A DNA stretch of 17,833 bases from an uncultured Candidatus Saccharibacteria bacterium (GTDB lineage: Bacteria; Patescibacteria; Saccharimonadia; Saccharimonadales; CAMLKC01): NCBI GenBank assembly GCA_946480595.1, contig CAMLKC010000018.1:1-17833 (forward strand), written 5' to 3'. Position 1 is the stretch's first letter; every line of letters begins with the position of its first letter. The notes under the pieces are model-generated. The model worked only from the letters and a program-made list of their open reading frames with translations, was not told where the DNA came from and searched no databases. Positions 12,357 through 17,833 of this stretch are shown here, one piece after another. A program made the translations under genes and the position numbers.

Positions 12357-13559
12357 CTATTTAGTTATCGCAACGACGTTATCTGCGTTGGCGTTGGCAA
12401 GAATGGTTTGCGGATCCCACTCTTTTTTACTGTTCGCTATTCCCTTTTGGCCATTGGAGTCGCCGATCTTCCATTTGCCGCTGCTAGTGACGCCGCGGAT
12501 GGTAATATAGTGTCCGCCGCTGGTAAATGGCGCCGAGCCGCTTCCCGAGGTGATAACGAGGGCGCCGCCCTGCAGGGCTTGGTTGATCGAGGAAACGCTC
12601 TTGGTGATATTTTTGGCGTTGAGACCCCAGTGTTTTGCGACCACCGGCGCGACATCCCAGCTACTGCCTGCTCCTGGGATATACATGCCCTTTGAGCCAG
12701 CGTAGGCGGAGGTGGCAGCTGGTGTTACTTTTTCACCCTTGAGCGCAGTAATGATCATTGCCATCGATGATGGGCCGCACCCTGAAGCGCCAATGGTACT
12801 GGAGCCGTACGGGTTGTTTGCCCACTGTGGGTCGTACTGGTTATAGATAACGAAACCATCGTCGGTAAAAGCTGAACCGTCGCCCCCTGAACAGCTTCCG
12901 CCCGTGCCTTCCTCGGTAATGCCATTGCCCGGTGCAAGATCCTTGAATTTCTTGTAGTAAGCCTCGGCGGCACTGTCACGGTTGGCCTGGTTTGGCTGCC
13001 CAGCGCTTTCATAGACTTTCTGGAATATATACGAGGCGTTCTTTGCCGTTTTTACGTCCACGAACCCGGCGTTAATGAGGCCTTTTCCGTAACTAGCGTT
13101 TATTTCCTTGCGGATCATTTTGAACTGGAGAGTGAGGTCGCTCCACTTTTGTCCTTCGGCGTCGGCAAGGTTAAATAGTGCTGTTTTACGTCCGTATGAC
13201 CACTGTGCTAAACCATGGCCTTCGCCATTCCCTTCAATGGCCGCAGGGTTAAAACCTGACTCTTGGAAGAAGTTACCTAGTGCTCCGGCTGCCTGAATGG
13301 CATTGAAAGGCTTGTTGCCGAAGCCTGAGAAACTTGTACCTGTAAGGAATCGGAAGATCTTTTCGGCGTTGTCGTCGCCCGTTACGGCGATGTCGCCGTT
13401 TTGGTTACTGACACCACAGGCATCAGGATCGTAAAACAAAATGTCATTGGAGGAGTAAAAATCAACATCCATCGCGCGCGTTACTTGGACGGTCAACGCC
13501 GAAAGTAATACTGTCATCAGGAAAAAGCTGGTGATAACTTGTGAAAGTCGTGACCGCAT
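12357..13559 (-). CDS. Secreted cell-wall hydrolase: phage-tail-type lysozyme plus C39-like peptidase
   Basis: The 400-residue protein is exported: residues 1-29 form a signal-peptide-like segment ending in a VTRAMD-type boundary. Domain 1 (about 64-210) resembles phage-tail lysozymes: NAIQAAGALGNFFQESGFNP with likely catalytic Glu100, then GHGLAQWSYGRK and YESAGQPNQANRDSAAEAYY. A Gly/Ser-rich linker follows (~211-232). Domain 2 (about 236-400) resembles peptidase C39-like folds: YNQYDPQWANNPYG, GASGCGPSSMAM with Cys261, GGHYITI with His350 and IGDSNG. The two activities would cut the glycan and a peptide bond. The ATG overlaps the preceding stop as TAATG. Similar VirB1-like two-domain hydrolases serve Gram-positive T4SSs, opening the wall for the channel. 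Domain names are from motif reading only. Confidence 0.87.
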   Translation of the reverse strand: MRSRLSQVITSFFLMTVLLSALTVQVTRAMDVDFYSSNDILFYDPDACGVSNQNGDIAVTGDDNAEKIFRFLTGTSFSGFGNKPFNAIQAAGALGNFFQESGFNPAAIEGNGEGHGLAQWSYGRKTALFNLADAEGQKWSDLTLQFKMIRKEINASYGKGLINAGFVDVKTAKNASYIFQKVYESAGQPNQANRDSAAEAYYKKFKDLAPGNGITEEGTGGSCSGGDGSAFTDDGFVIYNQYDPQWANNPYGSSTIGASGCGPSSMAMIITALKGEKVTPAATSAYAGSKGMYIPGAGSSWDVAPVVAKHWGLNAKNITKSVSSINQALQGGALVITSGSGSAPFTSGGHYITIRGVTSSGKWKIGDSNGQKGIANSKKEWDPQTILANANADNVVAITK

Positions 13560-14014
13560 TATTTATTTAACTCCCGAGCGACAACATCTGGTACGCCAAT
13601 AGTTTCGGTAGATTCTTCTGGAAATGACGTTCCCGGCCCAAGCAATACCCGCAGCCCGCCGCTTTTGTCGCCGCTATCGTGGAGGAGCATCTTAGCTGGG
13701 TTATTGCCTTCGGGGTCGTCAATCAAGTGAATAGTAACAATGTACCAGCCCGTGATTGGTCGGGCGACGGCCTTGATGGCGAAAATAGCTTCTCCGTTAT
13801 CCGTGAGATCTGTTTTTTGCGTGGCAATAGCTTTTGCCAACTCGTCGTTGGAGCGGTCTGGAAGTTTGGTGTTTGATGAGTCGTCGGAGTTGGGCGCGTT
13901 TTTAGAGGGCTCAGCCGGCTGATTTTTGGATAGCAGGAAGACAGTTACAGCAGGCACGACGATAAAGGTAACAATACAACCGATAATGATGATAGCGCGC
14001 GTTTTCTTATCCAT
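13559..14014 (-). CDS. Membrane-anchored protein, 151 aa, T4SS-like operon
   Basis: I do not recognise the family. An N-terminal KKTR is followed by one hydrophobic segment (about 7-28, IIIIGCIVTFIVVPAVTVFLL), a Ser/Asn/Pro/Asp-rich linker (~30-55) and an external domain of ~95 residues with strands AIFAIKAVARPITGWYIVTIHLI and LRVLLGPGTSF. This is the same anchor-linker-domain plan as the 180-aa protein of the operon. The ribosome site AGGAGAG lies 3 bases before the ATG and overlaps the stop of the 1011-aa gene, so translation is coupled on both sides. A structural T4SS role is inferred from position only. Confidence 0.8.
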   Translation of the reverse strand: MDKKTRAIIIIGCIVTFIVVPAVTVFLLSKNQPAEPSKNAPNSDDSSNTKLPDRSNDELAKAIATQKTDLTDNGEAIFAIKAVARPITGWYIVTIHLIDDPEGNNPAKMLLHDSGDKSGGLRVLLGPGTSFPEESTETIGVPDVVARELNK

Positions 14015-14022
14015 AATCTCTC

Positions 14023-17000
14023 CTACTTTGCGAACCTATATGCCTTTAAGAAGTTTCCGTATGTATAGCTGCTTGGACCAATCTGCTTGGCGAATGCAGT
14101 ATTGGCCGTGTGGGCACCAAATGTCTGGACAATCTTTTTGGCGGGGTCGTTGCTGACGATAATCTCGGTATGGCCGTCTTTGTAGAGGATGTCACCGGCT
14201 TTTGCCTGTGCTTTATCTACCTCTTTAAACTTGCTGTAGCCCGGGTAGCTGTCAGTCCCCATGCCGCCGATATCTACCCCAGTTGCTTCAAAGATCGACA
14301 TGCGGACGAGTCCGCTACAGTCGAGGATCGAGTCGCTTCCTGCCTGGTATTTACCCGCTGTAAAGTCGGCCATGAAGCCCTTGGCGGTACCGCCGTGGCC
14401 GCCGCCCCATTTGTAGCCGTAGTTATCGAATTGGTAGGCTTTGCAGGCAATCTGCCCCAAGTCCTCTGCGGCCATTGAGCGGCATATTTCAGGCGTGGCA
14501 GAAGTGACCTGCGAGCCGCTAGCCTCTGAACCGTAGCCGTTTTCCATACCGTCGTTGATACTGTAGTCGATGTAGTAGACGCGGAACATGTCATATTTTT
14601 TCTCTTCATCACCTTTATGTGCATTGTTAACACACTCCTCGCCCTTGCTTGGGTTGTCTTCGGTGTAGCCGCCGATTGAAACAGACCGTTCCATACAGTT
14701 TTCAATGTATTTGGCGTAGTCATTGTCGTCGCTCTTAGGTTCGCCGGTGTCTTCGTCGATGTAGCCATTGTTGATCATGTAATCGAGGACTTGATCAGAG
14801 TCGAGTGAAAGCGAATCACCATCCAGTCCGAAACGTGGGTTACAGAATGGGTCGACGGCGAGGTCGAGTTCCTGATAGTCCATATCCTGACAAACTTTGT
14901 ATTCGGCCGTTGGATCAGCGGCGGTCACGCTTGGGAACAAGCTGCTAAATGACGTGGTGGTCATACTGGTGATTGATGATAACGCGCCGGATACACTAGA
15001 GAATCCTGTGGCATACGGCATGAACTGGGAAACAAGCGCTCCAACAAATGTGTGCCGGTTCGTCGGATCTAGCGGACTGTGCTCGTAGCGGTCAAGCTCG
15101 GCGTATTCTGCCTGTTTTTCATCGGTGAGTGCCATGTAGGCTGGCGCGTCTTCCGTTTTGAGTGCGGCGAGTCCACGAGCCTGAGCGGTTTGTGCGTTGT
15201 AGCCGCCCATACCAGAAGTAATAGCGTTACCCGTTCGGTTGCCGTTAGAAAGTTCGTCATTTCCAATAACCGTTCCTGCAGCCATATCAATAAGCTTCGG
15301 TGTGAGCATGGCCATGGCAACGCTAATAGCGACACTCACAGCAACCTGAGCTGCCGTTCCCCAACCGAGGCTGGCTCCACCGGTAAAGAATGCAACAACC
15401 GCACCAACGACTGCTGCGCCGATGACGATGGCCTGGCCCCATCCACTTTTCACGAATCCACAGACGTCATCGAGCGTATCGGTAGCGCCTGAATCACCGA
15501 CAGCGCCAATAAATTGAGCTAAGATGTTCTTCGATACTAGCTGCCCGTTAATGTATTTAGTCGTCTCATCGTTAACGAGGATCTTTTGTTTTTCTTCCTC
15601 ACTGAGCTCGATGTTATTTCCATGTTCGTCCTTGGCTTCAGCCTTAGTATCCTCTGGTCGCGGCATTCCATTGATGTCGTTGTAGACGGCATATTTGTAT
15701 CCATAGGAGTCGGTAGCGCCCTTGCCTTCAGAGTTAGGCGTGGTAAGGATCTTGCCGGCATACTCTATTTGCTCAGGCGTGGCGTCGCCGGCCTTTATGG
15801 AGTCGGCGGTGTTCATAAATACGTGCGCATAGCGCAGTAGCTGCAGCATACCAAGATACTTAGCAGCAAATCCGACAGTACGAATGAGCTGGTAGCCGGT
15901 ACAAGCGGAGTCGACAGCACCAAGGCCAAGTGCCGTGACGGTAAGCGCACCCTTTAATGTTCCCTTTGCGATCTTACTGCCGGTTTCAGTAAGTGATTTA
16001 CGCGCTTTAAACTCCCCATTAAGTGATGAGCTTGCGCCGATACGACTGTCGTACTCGGCTTTGTCGATAACATTTCCGGCCTCATCTTTATAGACCGTAC
16101 GTTTACCTTCTTTACAATCATCCCCGCCGTCACAGTCTTGTTCTTCGCTGTGAACGCCAGCGGATTGTTCGGCGATTTTGTCACCACTGGCGGAGTCAAT
16201 GACAGATTTACGTCTTGATTTTTCGTCATCCCCGTCGATATTCTTCTGTTTGTTAATACCAAGTTTTTGGGCTAACTTCATGAATCTGGAGTCGGCAAAC
16301 CCGGCAAGTTTGGGGTTATAAGCTTTGAACATGGCGCTTCTAAAAGCGGTGTTTGTTCGTAGCTCGTGGGCAAAGTCAGCGGCTTTGATCGTCTTTCCCT
16401 GGAACTCGAAACTATCTGGTTTTACTCGCCCTCTAATAAGGGTCTTATCTGTCGAGTTGACTTTTATGCCATGTTTCTCGAGCTTCTTAACCATGCTTTT
16501 TTTAGGGTCGGTACTATCCTTCATGCTGTTGAACTGACAGCGTATATTGACGACTTTCGTACAAACGCCTTTTGTCGTGCCTTTGAATTTTTTCTTGATT
16601 AACGCAGTGGTGCGTACATCCATTGCTGCCAGCTGGTCATCGAATTTATCGACCATCTTTTCTTTAAGGTCAACAATAAGAGCGCCTGGTGTAAATAGTA
16701 GCGAAACGCCGCCCACTCCGCCGAGCAATAGTGCGACGATAATACTCATCGGCCCCTTTTTTGCGAGCATTACGTAGGCGCCGGGCTGATCCCTTTTTTT
16801 CTTTCTGCCACCACCCTTTGATTCAGATGGCGTGTAGAGATCGTTTTCTTCTCTCTCTTTGGTCTTGTCGATGTTCTCGGTTTTGGAACCGTCAGGGTTT
16901 TGTTGGGCGCCATTTGCAGCCGGCGTAGAACCGTTCGAGTCGTCTACCTGATCGGCAGCATCTTGTTCCTGGCGATAAAGGTCACGTGCATCACTATACG

Positions 17001-17058
17001 GATCGTATTTACTATCCGCGCTCTCCCTCTCGTTGTTTCCGTCGTCTGCCTTCGCCAT
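14023..17058 (-). CDS. Large T4SS-like membrane protein with C-terminal NlpC/P60 peptidase
   Basis: The 1011-residue protein has a cytoplasmic-looking acidic, disordered N-terminus (1-90) with a basic patch GGGRKKKRD (82-90), then a membrane segment (~102-128). Further hydrophobic stretches are at ~370-415 and a close pair at ~541-590 (IVIGAAVVGAVVAFFTG, then AAQVAVSVAISVAMAML). A large polar region with several Cys pairs (e.g. DCDGGDDC, 309-314) lies between, suggesting disulfides outside the membrane. The C-terminus (~870-1011) is an NlpC/P60 domain with DCSGLV (Cys914) and GHTEIIV (His963), a D,L-endopeptidase-type fold that cuts wall peptides. It follows the VirB4-type gene by 12 bases with AAAGG as ribosome site. 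By position it may replace a VirB6/channel protein fused to a wall hydrolase. That role is inference. Confidence 0.85.
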   Translation of the reverse strand: MAKADDGNNERESADSKYDPYSDARDLYRQEQDAADQVDDSNGSTPAANGAQQNPDGSKTENIDKTKEREENDLYTPSESKGGGRKKKRDQPGAYVMLAKKGPMSIIVALLLGGVGGVSLLFTPGALIVDLKEKMVDKFDDQLAAMDVRTTALIKKKFKGTTKGVCTKVVNIRCQFNSMKDSTDPKKSMVKKLEKHGIKVNSTDKTLIRGRVKPDSFEFQGKTIKAADFAHELRTNTAFRSAMFKAYNPKLAGFADSRFMKLAQKLGINKQKNIDGDDEKSRRKSVIDSASGDKIAEQSAGVHSEEQDCDGGDDCKEGKRTVYKDEAGNVIDKAEYDSRIGASSSLNGEFKARKSLTETGSKIAKGTLKGALTVTALGLGAVDSACTGYQLIRTVGFAAKYLGMLQLLRYAHVFMNTADSIKAGDATPEQIEYAGKILTTPNSEGKGATDSYGYKYAVYNDINGMPRPEDTKAEAKDEHGNNIELSEEEKQKILVNDETTKYINGQLVSKNILAQFIGAVGDSGATDTLDDVCGFVKSGWGQAIVIGAAVVGAVVAFFTGGASLGWGTAAQVAVSVAISVAMAMLTPKLIDMAAGTVIGNDELSNGNRTGNAITSGMGGYNAQTAQARGLAALKTEDAPAYMALTDEKQAEYAELDRYEHSPLDPTNRHTFVGALVSQFMPYATGFSSVSGALSSITSMTTTSFSSLFPSVTAADPTAEYKVCQDMDYQELDLAVDPFCNPRFGLDGDSLSLDSDQVLDYMINNGYIDEDTGEPKSDDNDYAKYIENCMERSVSIGGYTEDNPSKGEECVNNAHKGDEEKKYDMFRVYYIDYSINDGMENGYGSEASGSQVTSATPEICRSMAAEDLGQIACKAYQFDNYGYKWGGGHGGTAKGFMADFTAGKYQAGSDSILDCSGLVRMSIFEATGVDIGGMGTDSYPGYSKFKEVDKAQAKAGDILYKDGHTEIIVSNDPAKKIVQTFGAHTANTAFAKQIGPSSYTYGNFLKAYRFAK

Positions 17059-17070
17059 GAGTTGCCTTTA

Positions 17071-17833
17071 TTATACGCTAAATTCTCCAGGATTCATGTA
17101 TCCTGTGGTTGGCGGAGCCTGTGGGCTTGCCGCCGGTTGGTTTGGCCCTGTCGGAGCGTTTGCTGCCGACGCTGGATTAGTGGTAATGAGCTGTTGCTCG
17201 GTATCACTGGCGACGATCTGAATATGCACGTGGTTTTGGCCGGCGAAGAACAGGCCTTGCCCTACCGGGAAGTTGGCGAGGCGTTTGCGTTCCTCTTCTG
17301 TAAGCTTAAATACATCCGAAAGCACGTCGACGGCGCTTGATGACTGCTTAAGAAGTAGTTGCATTGATGAGTTGGCCACGATTGCGCGGCCCATCTTGCT
17401 GCCCATAAAGTCTTCGACGTCCTGGGTGATGGTGGTGAGTCCAAGGTAGTATTTACGAGCGCGTTTGGCGAGACTGAACAAAAAGTTTGCTGAGTCATCG
17501 TATTTCATGAGCTGCCACGCCTCGTCAACGATCAACATACGCTTACGCTGGTCGCTGCGGGTGATGTTCCAGATGTGACTTAGGACGATATACATAGCAA
17601 CCGGACGGAGCTCATCTTCAAGGTCACGGATATTAAAGACGACCATGTGATTGTTAATATCGATGTTTGACTGCTGGCTGAAAATACCGGCGAACGTACC
17701 TGTCGTGTACTTACGAAGGCGTTGTGCCAGCGCTGGTCCTGTGCCGCCCATGTGAAGCAGTGGGCGCCGCCGAACGCCTCCTCTACAGCTTCGCGACACG
17801 ATCCCTCGCCCAGCGGCGGGAGGTTCACGGACG
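17071..17833 (-). CDS. virB4: VirB4/TraC-type conjugation ATPase, C-terminal part
   Basis: The frame is open to the window edge; the N-terminal part, including Walker A, is outside. Recognisable features are LAQRLRKYTTGTFAGIFSQQSNIDINNHMVVFNI, Walker B RMLIVDEAWQLM, the ATPase motif YLGLTTITQDVEDFM and VANSSMQLLLKQ. These are typical of VirB4 ATPases, which power T4SS assembly and substrate transfer at the inner face of the membrane. The C-terminal ~45 residues are Pro/Ala/Asn-rich and probably disordered. It ends TAA TAA, 12 bases before the next gene. Residues encoded by the last ~75 bases (before MGGTGPALAQR) do not look like this family, and the DNA there is 52/73 G+C, so the edge may be mis-assembled or frameshifted. 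A GTG at 17799 is in frame but is unlikely to be the true start. Confidence 0.85.
   Translation of the reverse strand, partial: VREPPAAGRGIVSRSCRGGVRRRPLLHMGGTGPALAQRLRKYTTGTFAGIFSQQSNIDINNHMVVFNIRDLEDELRPVAMYIVLSHIWNITRSDQRKRMLIVDEAWQLMKYDDSANFLFSLAKRARKYYLGLTTITQDVEDFMGSKMGRAIVANSSMQLLLKQSSSAVDVLSDVFKLTEEERKRLANFPVGQGLFFAGQNHVHIQIVASDTEQQLITTNPASAANAPTGPNQPAASPQAPPTTGYMNPGEFSV

Noticed and set aside
15079..15492. 137-residue plus-strand frame
   Set aside because: Antisense to the 1011-aa gene; Cys/Ser/Arg-rich random-looking translation.
1..17833. CRISPR arrays, tRNA/rRNA genes, transposase or integrase genes
   Set aside because: Looked for on both strands by eye; no regular direct repeats, cloverleaf or such coding motifs were seen. 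The only large repeat is the 20-bp inverted pair.

Overview
The window looks like the replication-origin region of a small-genome Candidate Phyla Radiation bacterium, most likely a Candidatus Saccharibacteria (TM7) relative. That assignment is inferred, not tested. It rests on the dnaA/dnaN/recF and rpmH/rnpA/yidC/jag core around an oriC, a compact layout with overlapping and adjacent genes, a Gram-positive-type YidC, and a cell-wall-cutting type IV secretion (T4SS) operon. The long genes contain no in-frame TGA, so the standard code applies and the UGA=Gly groups (Absconditabacteria/Gracilibacteria) are unlikely.

Layout. 1-1141 (-): large Nudix-like protein, 3' end outside the window. 1181-3396 (-): Nudix hydrolase, GDP-mannose 4,6-dehydratase and a mannose-6-phosphate-isomerase-type cupin, a nucleotide-sugar cluster. 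3426-4514 (+): family-4-type glycosyltransferase, divergent from the cupin across only 29 bases. 4511-6518 (-): jag, yidC, rnpA and rpmH, with a strong terminator between rpmH and rnpA. 6571-7842: an A+T-richer island bounded by a perfect 20-bp inverted repeat, holding three small unknown genes (-) and one 5'-truncated frame. 7843-8020: oriC with four DnaA boxes, two of them perfect consensus, and the dnaA promoter. 8021-11800 (+): dnaA, dnaN, recF. 11804-17833 (-): T4SS-like operon read as virB4-type ATPase, a 1011-aa membrane protein ending in an NlpC/P60 peptidase, a 151-aa anchored protein, a 400-aa lysozyme plus C39-like peptidase, and a 180-aa anchored protein.

How the parts fit. The replication genes on both sides of oriC are read away from it, in the direction of the forks. 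The T4SS operon and the glycosyltransferase are read head-on. Many first genes of transcription units have a recognisable -10 box only 6-11 bases before the start codon, which predicts leaderless or nearly leaderless mRNAs. Downstream operon genes more often carry Shine-Dalgarno sequences.

The most unusual item is the inverted-repeat-bounded island between rpmH and dnaA. Each repeat copy holds an outward -10-like box followed within 3-4 bases by a DnaA box. This can be read as an insertion into oriC or as a mirrored pair of DnaA-controlled promoters around cargo genes. The last 73 bases of the window are unusually G+C rich and may be an assembly artefact.
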